59,734 bases of DNA. Source: Prorocentrum cordatum (taxonomy: Eukaryota; Sar; Dinophyceae; Prorocentrales; Prorocentraceae). Positions within the stretch are counted from its first letter, which is position 1. Every line of letters begins with the position of its first letter. Shown one piece after another: positions 11,040 to 19,915 of this stretch. The position numbers were made by a program, and so were the translations under genes. The notes under the pieces are model-generated. The model was not told the origin of the DNA, did not search any database, and saw only the letters and a list, made by a program, of their open reading frames with translations. Where the stretch lies: assembly GCA_963575745.1 (NCBI GenBank), contig CAUYUJ010005651.1, positions 1-59,734 of the forward strand, read 5' to 3'.

Positions 11040-11480
11040 CGCAGGGTGGCCGCACGGAAGGGCGAGCAGCCGCGCTCGGCGCCCGAGCTTCTCGAAGTAA
11101 GCAGCGCGCGCCGTGCAGTCGATCGCGGCTCCCGGGCGGCTCGAGACACCACCCCAACTCAGCAGCGGAGCGTCGGCGCCCAGGATGTCGGTCTCGAGCT
11201 CGCCCTCCGCGCCGGCTATCTCCAGCGGAAAGGTGGCCTTGCCGTTGCAGGTCTCGGAGTTGACGTCGCCGAAGATTTAAGGTTGACTTCTGGCCGACGA
11301 TAATATTGACGTTCCTGCCTGTCTGCTCATAGACGGTGCCTGGCAGCTTCTCGGCGGCCTATATGCCCGCGATGCTGGAGGCAGCGCCGATGTCCAGAAT
11401 GCCGGAGCCCTCGGAGCCAGACTGCTTCACGCCCGTGCGCATCCACTCTTCGCCCTGCTCCAAGGTCGCCCAGACGGGCG
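11040..11480 (-). pseudogene. Copia aspartic protease, stop-containing
   Basis: Reading the minus strand from about 11480 gives LDIGAASSIAG at about 11375-11398, a retroviral-type protease active site (DTGA family, here DIGA). It is followed within a few codons by an in-frame TAG. After a frame change the strand reads ETDILGADAPLLSWGG, then IDCTARAAYFEKLGAERG, which resembles the C-terminal half of dinoflagellate copia proteases. The protease would process the polyprotein. The stop and the frame change make it a pseudogene. Confidence 0.6.
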
Positions 11481-12199
11481 AGGTCACCAGACGATCAGAA
11501 CGCGGATCCAGGTCGAGGTATCGTAGATCGCCTCGTCGCGCCCGGTCAGATGGGCCCCCATCTCCGCGCCTCGCTGAGCGCTGAAGAAGTCGAAGCTCGA
11601 GAAAGCCTTCTTCGGTCGATCTCGACCCCCTCGGCTGCCGGCGGATGAAACTCGGTCTCGGTGGTCTTTCGTATTACCTCCACATTTCAAGCGCAGGCCC
11701 TTCTATGCGGGACGCGAGCGGTCACTACTCTTGGAACTCGGTCGATCACGTCGCTGTCCGTCGACGCGCCCTCGCCCCGTGGAAAACCGAGAGCCTCGGG
11801 ATGCCATTCGAGGTCCATGGGGCTTCTCGTCGCGCGGGCTGCGCATCCACTGGGAAGGAATTCCTCGCCGTCTTCACTCGACGAAGCAGGTCCCGAGCCT
11901 GCTCGAAGCTGCGCTGCTGAGCTGCGAAGGCGGTCTCGGCCTCCTCTATCGCTGGAGCAACGTAGAGGGGCTCCTCGGGATCTTTGGATCTTCCTCCGGC
12001 TGGGCATCGTAGGACGCGTTCGAATCGTCGTAGTAGCCATAGCCATGCTGAACTTCATCTTCGTCATCTTCCTGATCCCCGCCGGCCCGGACCCTGCCAC
12101 GATCCGGGCGGCAGTGATCTTTGCCCTGGTTATTGTCGCGATTCGTCGAGTCGCCATCTGGCCAGGATACTCGAAACTGCTCCGATGCTCTCGCAGTCG

Positions 12200-13318
12200 A
12201 GGTTACCCTCCACAACACTGATCACTGCTGCACGCTCGGTCGGGGACAGTCTGGATCTTTGCAGCAGTAACCACCCACGGAGCTGGTCGATGGGGAACCG
12301 CCCGGTTAAAATCGGTTCCGAAATCGGCATGCTCCAGAATTTCCTGGAGCCCCGTCCTGTTGAAAAAAATAGATAAAAAAATAAAAAAAAAGAAAAAAAA
12401 AAGAAAGAACAAAAAAAAAAAAAAAAACAAAAATAAAAAAATAAGCAAAAAAAAAAAAAAAAATAACAACACAAAAAAAAATGCTACAAAAAAAACAAAT
12501 AAAAAACAAAACAAAACAAAAAAAAAAAAAAAAATAAAAAAAAAAGAAAAAAAAAAAAAAAAAAATAATAATAAAACAACAAAAAAAAAAAAAAAACCCC
12601 AAAACACCACTAAACCAAAAAAAAAAATTAAAGCACACCAAATATAACAACACACAAACAAAACCTCCCCAACCCCAACCCCCCAGCCCCCCACCGCCCC
12701 TGGCTCCAGAGCTTGCAGGTTTCATCTCCTCTCTCGCTTTTGTCGTCTCCCTCCTCGGGCCTCGAGCAAGAAACTCATGAGGAAATCTATGCATCTCTGT
12801 GTAAGACGTCGTTCCAAATCCGTCCGCCCGTTTGGCGAGTCGCTGATGTCTCTGCTTCCGAAAATAGTCCGGTGGCAATCCGTTACCCAAGTCGTGATAT
12901 AAAAAAAAAAAAAAAAACAAAAAGAAAAAAAAAAAAAAAAACAAAAAAAAATAAAAAAAGTTTCTGCCTCGCGCGGCGGACAAAGGACGGCATAACAAGA
13001 GTCGCGTCGTAGATCGAATACCAATCTGGCCAAATACTTCCCAGCGTCCTGGATGGGCTGCGCTCCGAGCATTGCGCGGACGTGTCTGGGCAACTCAATG
13101 GCGCCATCGTCCTTCTAGATGCGGCCCCAATCAACGTGCATGGCGGCCTGTCTAGCTCGTCGCCCGAGTCGTCTCCAGAGTCTGTGGCCGAACACATTTC
13201 GTTTGTCACGCCTGGTCCCGCGGATAGAGGCCTTGGCGTCTCGCTCGTAATCGTTCACCTTGGTGAAGTCTCCGTTCCACTCCAATACAATGTCATCTCC
13301 AATGCTGCGTTTCGCCAT
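12200..13318 (-). pseudogene. Copia gag, interrupted by a stop and two T-rich tracts
   Basis: The likely start is the ATG at 13318, just inside the 5' LTR and primer-binding site. The frame begins MAKRSIGDDIVLEWNGDF and meets a TAG at 13115-13117. It then continues with PRHVRAMLGAQPIQDAGKYL, a gag-like segment. Two tracts that are almost pure T on this strand (12901-12960 and 12361-12640) interrupt it. Gag-like sequence resumes between them (FRKQRHQRLAKRADGF) and after them (LRGWLLLQRSRLSPTERA). Gag forms the particle in which reverse transcription takes place. Confidence 0.6.
12361..12640. repeat. A-rich low-complexity tract inside copia gag
   Basis: About 280 bases of A runs with scattered single C, G and T. 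Gag-like coding sequence continues on both sides on the minus strand, so the tract is an insertion or expansion inside the element. A second, shorter A-rich tract is at 12901-12960. A sequencing or assembly artefact in a homopolymer is possible. Confidence 0.8.
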
Positions 13319-13365
13319 TGTGTCGTAGCACGCTGTGCTCCGTGAATATGTTGCCCATGGAGCTT

Positions 13366-13381
13366 CACAGCTCCGCAACCA
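13366..13381 (-). promoter_or_regulatory. Candidate primer-binding site of the copia element
   Basis: Directly inside the 5' LTR, the minus strand reads TGGTTGCGGAGCT. This matches about 9-10 of 13 positions of TGGTATCAGAGCC, the site complementary to initiator tRNA-Met used by many copia elements. Its position next to the CA end of the LTR supports the assignment and fixes the LTR boundary at 13382. Confidence 0.5.
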
Positions 13382-13930
13382 TGCAATGGCGCTGCTAGAA
13401 CCACTGCCCTGAGATGAATCCCTGGATATTGGTCTCTCTCTCTTCTCTCTCTCTCTCTCTCGCCTCTCGAGGTTTCGATAACACTGATGTTGGTGTCGGG
13501 GATGTACGGGCAATGGGAAGCACGAGGCTGCTCGCGCGATGGTGATGAAAAGGGGCTGTTACGGTTGCGGGCCAGCTCGCAATCCTGCGCGTCACAGGCG
13601 CGCACCATGAATCCAGCGACACTCTGTCGCTGCAAAGGCTTGAACCAAGGCGGTTTCAAAAGAAACGTCCTGGGGACACTTGAAACATTTATAGAATGAG
13701 CCATCTGGGGCCCGAGGGCTCTACGAGGGTTCTCGGGGAGACCATCAAGCATGCCTAAACTACACACGGAATTCGAAACACGATGCGCCGTGAAACGCGG
13801 ATATATGTAAACCGGGGTCCCTTGTGAGCGCAGACATGTATGCAGGTGTAAGCTCACACTCGGCATCTAGAGGCCATCTGTTGTGTAGTAAGGAGGCTCT
13901 AGTCAGGCAGGCTCTGGGCTGTACGTTGCA
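13382..13930 (-). repeat. 5' LTR of the copia element (right copy)
   Basis: Direct repeat of 4434-5021, with TG...CA ends on the plus strand. It contains a shorter CT microsatellite at about 13430-13460. In this orientation it is the upstream LTR, so it would carry the promoter. No core promoter motif was recognised. Many substitutions relative to the other LTR imply that the insertion is not recent. Confidence 0.85.
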
Positions 13931-13934
13931 CAGC

Positions 13935-14500
13935 GAGGCCCCCGAAACAATTCCCGACGGAACCAGACGGGCCAGGAGCCCACCAAGACGGCCCCAAATG
14001 GCTCTAAGATGGCCCAATACGGCTCCCAAGAGGCCTCCAAAACGGCCCACGAGGCTCTCCAGGAAGGCCCGAAGATGCCAAATGCATCGATTTCCCTCCG
14101 GTTTTCGGGAGATATGATTGCTTCGGTCGGCCTTCCGACGGCCCGAGACGGCCCAAGAGCCCCGAAAGATCGCCCAAGAGGCCTCCAGGACGGCCCCAGA
14201 ACAGCCCAAGAAGCCTCCAAGACGGCCCCAAGAGGGCCGCAGAAGGCCCAAAAGGCCTCCAAGACGCCCAAGATGGCCTCAAAGACGTCCCTCGAGTCAA
14301 GTCGGCCCAGAAAAGCCCCAAAGACGGCTTCCGACGGCGTCGGACGTGCCAGGAATGCCCTGAGACCCCGAGAAGCCCCCAAAGGCCCTCAAAATGCACA
14401 ACGAGGCCCCCCAAGATGCCTCCAAGAGGCTCTCAGGAAACTCCCAGGAGGAGGCGCCAAGAGGCGCCTCCAGAGGCTCCCAAGATGCTTCCTCCTCCTC
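13935..14500. repeat. CCAAGA/GGCC array, right flank of the copia insertion
   Basis: Continues the array cut by the LTR element. The text CAGACGGGCCAGGAGCC followed by GGCTCTAAGATGGCCCAA here repeats about 4030-4085 on the left, so the left and right flanks are diverged copies of one higher-order unit. The spacer at about 14075-14150 matches the others of the family. Confidence 0.7.
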
Positions 14501-14645
14501 CTCCTGCTCCTCCTCCTCCTCCTCCTCCTCCTCCTCCCCTCCTCCTCCTTCTATTCTTCCTCCTCCTCCTCCTCCTCCTCCTCCTCCTCCTCCTTCTATC
14601 CTCCTCCTTCTGCTCCTCCTCCTCCTCCTTCTCCTCCTCCTCCTG
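14488..14645. repeat. CTC/CCT triplet microsatellite
   Basis: Nearly pure CCT triplets with a few CTT interruptions. Translates to poly-Ser, poly-Pro or poly-Leu on plus and poly-Gly/Glu/Arg on minus, which explains the open frames around it. It sits between the CCAAGA array and the hairpin repeats at 14645-14930. Confidence 0.95.
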
Positions 14646-14935
14646 ATCTTCCCCGCCGTCCTCCCCGACGTGTTCCCCGAAGGGTTCCCACAACTGTTGG
14701 GGGAACAAATGGCCTGGTGTGTTGGCAGAGCACTGGCCACAACGCTCAGACGCATGGGCGATTCCAAGCCGCTTGCTCCCCCAAGCGTTCCCCGAAGGCT
14801 TTCCCTACCGACTCGGGGAACAATTGGCCCGATAGCTTGGCCAAGCTCTAGCCCAGCTGTCGGCCACATCAGCGCTTCCACAAGGGCAGGGCGCGGCGGC
14901 GATTCGCCGTGCGCGTCGTCGATAACGCCAACGTC
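14645..14935. repeat. Two copies of the GTTCCC...GGGAAC hairpin repeat
   Basis: Copy 1 (14645-14790) has TGTTCCCCGAAGGGTTCCCAC, later GGGGGAACA. Copy 2 (14790-14930) has GTTCCCCGA, then TCGGGGAAC, a perfect 9-base inverted repeat with a loop of about 20 bases. Both resemble 3165-3365, including the later GGCGGCGATTCGC-like tail. Function unknown. Confidence 0.75.
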
Positions 14936-15070
14936 TCAATACGCGCTGATGGTTCCAATCCGCCCCCGCATGATGTTCGCAGATGTCCGAGACAGCGCCG
15001 AGACGCACCGACGCGACCCTGATCTACCCCATTAGGATAGAGAGGGGGCCGGCAGCAGGGGGCGAAGCCC

Positions 15071-16989
15071 TTACGAATAAGACATGAGCCGTGCAATCAG
15101 CCATGAGGCTGCATATCCAAGCTCAATTCCGTGGGGGTGGACCACTTCGACCTCGCAATATTTAGAATCGTGTGACATCATGCCGGGGAATCCAGAGACT
15201 ATGCCCTGCCCAACAAGTTGCAGAGTGTATAAGTTCAACTTGAGGATGATCAATACAACCAGGGCGTAAAACTTCTGCTTCAGAAAACCCATATTGCCAG
15301 CAGTCTCATCTGCTGGCGCCTCTTCCAACCGCTTCTGCCGATCGTACAAAGGAGATGCAACGTCGGTCGTGCACCATACGAACTGGACATATGTTGCAGA
15401 AAGGCAAACGACAGAATAGGCAGACCACGCGGCAGGATTGCATGCCACGGGCCAATCCAAGCATGCACGAACCCACTTAAGAATCGGACGGAACAGCTCG
15501 AACGCTGGGGATACGATGCTCATGACCGCGAAATCGCCCTTCATGCCCTGCATGACCGCATACACTGGCGGAGAATCACTTGAGTCGCGCTGGGAGGGAA
15601 GCAGATCAAATCCACTCTCGATCAGCATTGCGTCCACCAAGAACTGGACGTAGACTCCAACACTTATCACGGTGGCAATTACAAGAAGAGCCATTGTCCG
15701 ATAAGTCCACTTGACGAATGGGTGCCTCAAGAACTGCCACAGCTTCCCCTCGTACTTCACGGCAGGAACTTGACCTCCTGAGACTCTTGTTTCATTCGTA
15801 GCTCGCTCTGCGACGGACTCCATCAGTGTGAGGAGCATGAAGAAAAGCGACATCATCAACAAACCGAACAGATAAGTGATTAGGAAGGTGACCGCCGCAA
15901 ACAAGATAATAATGAAAGTCAGCATTGTGAATGATACAATTCCCCACCCCAAGATGCAATATCCAACGATGTTGAATGGATGTTCACTGTCTCCCGCGGC
16001 CTTGCCACCGTGCAACAACATATACGGGAAATGTGCGATGCGAACTGCGAGGCTGCTCAACATCTCGGTTTTACATACTTTGTGGGCCAAAATGCATAGT
16101 ACCGTAGATACCAGAGGGGCCACAGCAAGGAATGGGACAAGCCACACAACCATCACCGTCATGAAGGCGTAAATGAACATCTCGAATCCTCGGGCTTCGA
16201 TGGGCGGCTCAGCGGCCCGCACGGCATCGGCCTCCGACGTGCGGCAAATCTTCCACCCTGTAGATTCGACGCCGTCGTCAGAGCTCCACAGGATCGCCCC
16301 GGTTGCCACGACGTCCTGCGGGCCCCGCGAGAAGTGGCCCGAATAGCGCTTCCCGTTCACGGTGAGGACGTCGTAGTTCCTCTCGCTGCGGAAGCGGATG
16401 GCGCTGACGCTCTCCTGCGCCCACGGGTTCACGGAGATCTCGCAGCTCTGCTGGCCACCGTACCTCGGCTACACGCAGGAGAGCGACCCTGGGCAAGAGT
16501 GACCTGTGGTGCGCGGCCCAGTGTGGGGGGCCCTTCGGGGACACCGCCGGGCGCGCAGGCCGCTGCTGTCGCATCGTGCTTGGCGATCGGGGTGCCCCAC
16601 TGGGCCCGCACCAGAGGTCACTCCAGCGAAGGGTCACTCTGACACGTCGTTCATTTCTCATCGTGCTCGTTTCTGCTTGTGCTCGTGTCTCTGCTTGTTC
16701 CTGGCCCCCTGGTGGCCAGGAAGAGGCCCAGGACAGAGGCATCAGACATGAGAGGATCCTGGCCTCCTAAGATACCCCCGAGAGGCCTCCCGAAGAAGCA
16801 GACGTGAGCAACGTGTGCGCGTGCAGCCGCGCACCGTCCCGGGTAGTTCGGGCTCTGCACGCAGGCCCCGACCTGCTCGCACGGCCCCCGCACCGCCGCG
16901 ACCCACGAGGCGGCGGCCGCCGGGCCGCGGAGGAGGGCGGCCGCCGCCCAGGCCCAGGGGCGGCACGGCCACGGCGCGGCCCGCCGCAT
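15071..16989 (-). CDS. CUB-domain multi-pass membrane protein, two exons
   Basis: Two exons, 16989-16835 and 16463-15071, join across a GT-AG intron to give about 515 residues. The ATG at 16989 starts a hydrophobic Ala/Trp-rich signal peptide (about residues 1-27). A CUB-like domain follows (about 33-125): SPNYPG just before the junction, then RYGGQQSCEI, FRSERNYDVLTVNG and GWKIC. The junction restores the classic CUB opening exactly. The rest is strongly hydrophobic with about six to eight membrane spans, for example at roughly residues 148-178, 225-275, 315-340 and 460-485, ending at the stop at 15071. CUB domains bind proteins or sugars outside the cell, so an exposed sensor, adhesin or transporter-like role is possible. 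The function is not known. Confidence 0.8.
16464..16834 (-). other. GT-AG intron of the CUB membrane-protein gene
   Basis: Donor CG|GTGCGCGG at 16835/16834 and acceptor GCCGAG|GTACGG at 16464/16463. Splicing joins split codon 52 and gives PNYPGRYGGQQSC, the expected CUB sequence. Without splicing the frame hits a TAG at 16469-16471. The 3' half of the intron is a terminal-inverted-repeat element (16478-16640). Confidence 0.75.
16478..16640. mobile_element. Short terminal-inverted-repeat element, copy 1 (in intron)
   Basis: The left end (GGAGAGCGACCCTG, then GAGTGACCTGTGGTGCGC) is the imperfect inverted complement of the right end (GCCCGCACCAGAGGTCACTC, then AGGGTCACTCT). It is about 163 bp with no coding capacity. 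A second copy with the same ends and similar interior (GGCGATCGGG near the right end) is at 50329-50486. The ACACG near both ends could be a target duplication. It is probably a MITE, possibly introner-like. Confidence 0.7.
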
Positions 16990-17339
16990 CACGGCGGGGG
17001 GGCGGCGGGCCAAAGGGCTGGAGCCGGGCGCCCTTTCGGTCTGCACTTCTGGGGTGCTCTTCTGGTTCGTCGCGCTGCCCTGTTCGTGTGCAGCATCTGC
17101 TGTGCTCGTCTCGCTGCCCCCTGCCCTTGCCGCCGCGGCCCTCTTGTTTCAAGTGTTCTTGGGCGCTTGTCCTACAGCAGCGCCGCTCTGTGCCCATTTT
17201 TCGGGTGGCTGTCATTGCCCTCGCTGCTGCGCGCATCTGATTTCACTTCTGGCCGCTTCTGCGCACTGCGGCTCTTTCAACATGTTCGCCTGTATTGGGC
17301 AGTCGTGGGTATAGCCACTACGTGTTTAGAAAGGGTTGG

Positions 17340-17700
17340 GTACGTTCCTGGGTAATTTCACGGAGGTTCGTCGCTTGGGAGGCCTTGGGGCGCGTGGCAG
17401 CAGCGCCAGGGTGACTGGAACGTACGCGATCCTCGAGCGGGAGCTTGGGATGACGGGTCTAGGAGGTGGCAGCCCTGCGGGAACTGCGCAATCCTCGACC
17501 GGGTGCGCATGGAATGAGGGATCAGGCATAAGCCGTCATGCGGAAGTACGCGTGGAATGGGGGTTCAGGCATGAGCTGCCATGCGGGAAGTTTACCATCC
17601 TCGAGCGGGCAAACGTGGAGAGGGGGGGTAGGGACTCCATGCGGGAAGTGCACCCAACCTCGAGCGGGCACGAGGGAAGTGGCCTCGGTGAGTTGGGGGG
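17340..17700. repeat. Imperfect tandem repeat with ATCCTCGAGCGGG core
   Basis: About four diverged units that share CATGCGGGAAGT-like sequence and (C)ATCCTCGAGCGGGC. The unit length is uneven (about 55-80 bases). Open frames across it have no domain. Confidence 0.55.
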
Positions 17701-17827
17701 GTATGCGCGCACGAGGTCCGCTGGTAGAGGAGGGGCGGCCCCTCGCTAGAGTCCAAGAACCCTAGCAGGTAGACGCTGACATTCTACCAAGCCTCGACGT
17801 GCACAAGGCACGGTGGCGGGCGTCTCG

Positions 17828-17935
17828 GAGGTTCGCGCTCTCCCAGGCGCGCGGAGCGGGCCAGGGGTGGCGCCCGAGGCGCCGCCAGTGGGGCCCAAGG
17901 CCGATCCAAGAGATCCGCGCGGACCTCCGGGAAAG
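17828..17935. repeat. Dispersed GC-rich repeat, copy 1
   Basis: GGCGCGCGGAGCG, then GGCGCCGCCAG, then GATCCAAGAGATCCGCGCGG match 52768-52834 in the same order. A weaker relative lies at 27413-27490 (GGATCTCTTGGATC, then ATGCGCGCGGACCTCC). The core GATCC(A)AGAAATCCGCGCGGA forms the arm of an inverted repeat at 52.7-52.8 kb. Confidence 0.6.
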
Positions 17936-17948
17936 TATGCATGTGTTT

Positions 17949-18106
17949 TAGGTCGGGCATGTCCTCCTACAGGCGGACTGTGGACGAAAAATCCAAAACT
18001 CGAACATATCCAGCACAGATTCAAAATAGTCACACAATCGTCCCCCGACTATGCTTTGACTATTCTTGAATATTCCTCCTGTAGAGGGACATGCCCGACT
18101 TACGTG
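17949..18106. mobile_element. Stowaway-like MITE with TA target duplication, copy 1
   Basis: Ends TA|GGTCGGGCATGTCC and GGACATGCCCGACT|TA. The inverted repeats extend about 28 bases on each side (TCCTCCTACAGGCGGA against TTCCTCCTGTAGAGG). Total about 155 bp, AT-richer than its surroundings and non-coding. TA duplication and short inverted ends are the pattern of Tc1/mariner-derived Stowaway elements. A second copy is at 31851-31975. Confidence 0.75.
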
Positions 18107-18252
18107 TTCCTCTGACGTCGTCTCTGCTCGTCGTCTCTGCTCTTGGGGCAGGGGTCCTCCCTTGCTTGTTGACGTCGCTTGCCATTGTCTCGGCCGCACG
18201 TGGCGCGCACGTCTCTCTGAGAGCCGGCGCTGCGCTGCGAAATACTTGGCAC

Positions 18253-18730
18253 CTCCTCCTCCTCCTCCTCCTCCTCCTCCTCCTCCTCCTCCTCCTCCTC
18301 CCCCTCCTCCCCCTCCTCCTCCTCCTCCTCCTCCTCCTCCTCCTCCTCCTCGACTCCTCCTCCTCCTCCTCCCCTCCCTCCTCCTCCCCCTCTCCTCCCC
18401 CTCCTCCTCCTCCTCCTCCGCCTCCTCCTCCTCTCCTCCTCCTCCTCTTCCTCCTTCTCCCCCCCTCCTCCTACTACTCCGCCCCTCCTCCCCTCGCGAC
18501 CCTCCCTCCCCCTCCTCCTCCTCCCCACCCCTCCTCCTCCTACCGCCTCCCTCATCTCTACCTCCTCCTCTCCTCCTCCTCCTCCTCCTCCTCGCCGCGC
18601 TCTTCCTCCCCCTCTTCCTTCCTCCTCCACTCCTCCTCCTCCTCCTCCCTCCTCCCCTTCTCTCTCCTCCTCCTCCTCCTCCTCCTCCCTCCTCCTCCTC
18701 CTCCTCCTCCTCCTCCCCCTCCCCCTCCGC
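18253..18730. repeat. CCT/CTC triplet microsatellite
   Basis: About 480 bases of almost pure CCT/CTC with CCC and CTT interruptions. It produces long poly-Pro, poly-Leu and poly-Ser frames on plus and poly-Gly/Glu/Arg on minus. None is accepted as a gene. Confidence 0.95.
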
Positions 18731-19049
18731 AGCAGCAGCAGCGTCCTTCATCGAGCGGGATCGAGCTGCGAGGGCCCGGGGCCCACACACCGGGCGGAAG
18801 CGCCCTTGTTCTGGCAAGAAGTGCAACGCCGAGAGCTCAGGGCCTGCGGAAGGAGCCGATCTCTATATACGCACGGACGCGTCTTCTGGCCCCGCACTGA
18901 AGCTCGCACAGGAAAGCGGGTCGGGGCGTCTACGGGATACTGGTGCATACATTTTGTCGATGCTTCCCTTACCCCGACGTCGTCCCAAACCCTCACAGGA
19001 AGTCGTGGGATTGAAGAACAACCCGCGATCCCCAGACCCCCGACTTCAT

Positions 19050-19215
19050 GATTTCTCCATGACGTCAACCTCCAGAGGTCTTGACCCATTGCCAGGCACC
19101 GTTGTTGCATCCTGAGTCGTCTTTTCACGGTTCCGAGGCCCAGTAAGAGCCCCCAGATGCCGAAAATGGCGAAGAAACACCCGTCGTGTTTTGTTTCATG
19201 ACTCGAGGGGGTCTG
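19050..19215 (+). repeat. Four-copy dispersed repeat, copy 1
   Basis: Shares, in order, GTCTTGACCCATTGCCAGGCACCG-like sequence, CATCCTGAGTCGTCTTTTCACGG, CCGAGGCCCAG...GAGGGCCCC-like sequence, and CCCGTCGTG followed by TTTCATGACTCGAGGGG, with copies at 27020-27190, 29105-29262 and 30190-30360. All four are on the plus strand. It directly precedes the LINE at 19.5 kb. No inverted ends were seen. Confidence 0.7.
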
Positions 19216-19309
19216 GGTCACAGGGCAGGATGTTCTTCCAGACAAGCGCGACGGCGGCGCGCGACGCGGAAGAGGAGGAGGCAGAAGAGCAGGAAGAGGA
19301 GGAGACGGA

Positions 19310-19410
19310 GTAGGGGGAGGAGGAGGAGGAGGAGGAGGAGGAGGAGGAGGAGGAGGAGGAGGAGGAGGAGGAGGAGGACGTGGAGGAGGACGTGGAGGAG
19401 GACGAGGAGG
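19310..19410. repeat. GGA triplet microsatellite in the LINE leader
   Basis: Pure AGG/GGA triplets, grading into GGACGTGGAGGAGGACGTGG. A matching CCT tract follows at 19602-19662, so the two could pair in RNA or single-stranded DNA. Confidence 0.9.
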
Positions 19411-19601
19411 AGCGCAACGGCGGCGCGCAACGCGCCGACGAAGACGACACCGAAAATGGCGGCGGCGCCGGCGGCGCCGGCGGCCGGCGGGCAGCCGAGG
19501 CCCGCCGTGGCCGCTTGGGCGGCGCCGCGCGGCCACAGCTGGGGGCGCCGTGCTCCCGGCCCCAGTTGGGAACCCGGGCCCCCGTCATCCCTCCCGAACC
19601 T

Positions 19602-19662
19602 TCTCCTCCTCCTCCTCCTCCTCCTCCTCCTCCTCCTCCTCCTCCTCCTCCTCCTCCTCCTT
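19602..19662. repeat. CCT triplet microsatellite in the LINE leader
   Basis: About 60 bases of pure CTC/CCT triplets between the LINE leader and ORF1. It inflates the open frames in all three phases. Confidence 0.95.
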
Positions 19663-19915
19663 CTCGTCCAGGCTGCCATTTGGGCTCCCACGCGCGCGGG
19701 GGCGCGCGGGGGGGGCGTCCATCTGGCCCCAGTCGCCGGCGGCCCGCGGCGATTGCGGGCGCTGGTGCACCTCGACGACGGCTGGCCGCTCGCCTCGACG
19801 GCGCTCGCCGTCGCCAGCCTGGCACAGGCGGCAGCGGCGGCGCCGCGCGGAGGCTCGCCAGGTCCTTCGCGTCGCGGAGGCCCGCAGGACGCTGGCTGGC
19901 CACCACGGCGAGGCC

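Larger units (their letters stand above)
4434..13930 (-). mobile_element. Copia-type LTR retrotransposon, complete outline but decayed
   Basis: Two direct repeats of about 550-590 bp bound about 8.4 kb that encodes, on the minus strand and in order, gag, aspartic protease, integrase, reverse transcriptase and RNase H. Protease and integrase preceding RT is the copia (Ty1) order. The reading frame changes repeatedly and contains stops, so this copy is dead. The LTRs differ at many positions, which implies an old insertion. The flanks 4429-4433 (CAGAC) and 13931-13935 (CAGCG) may be a decayed 5-bp target duplication. The element interrupts a CCAAGA array. Confidence 0.85.

Noticed and set aside
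14009-14851. 280-codon plus frame
   Set aside because: Made of array and CTC tract.
18066-19115. 349-codon plus frame and 292-codon minus frame over a CTC tract
   Set aside because: Poly-Pro/Leu/Ser and poly-Gly/Glu/Arg from a triplet microsatellite.
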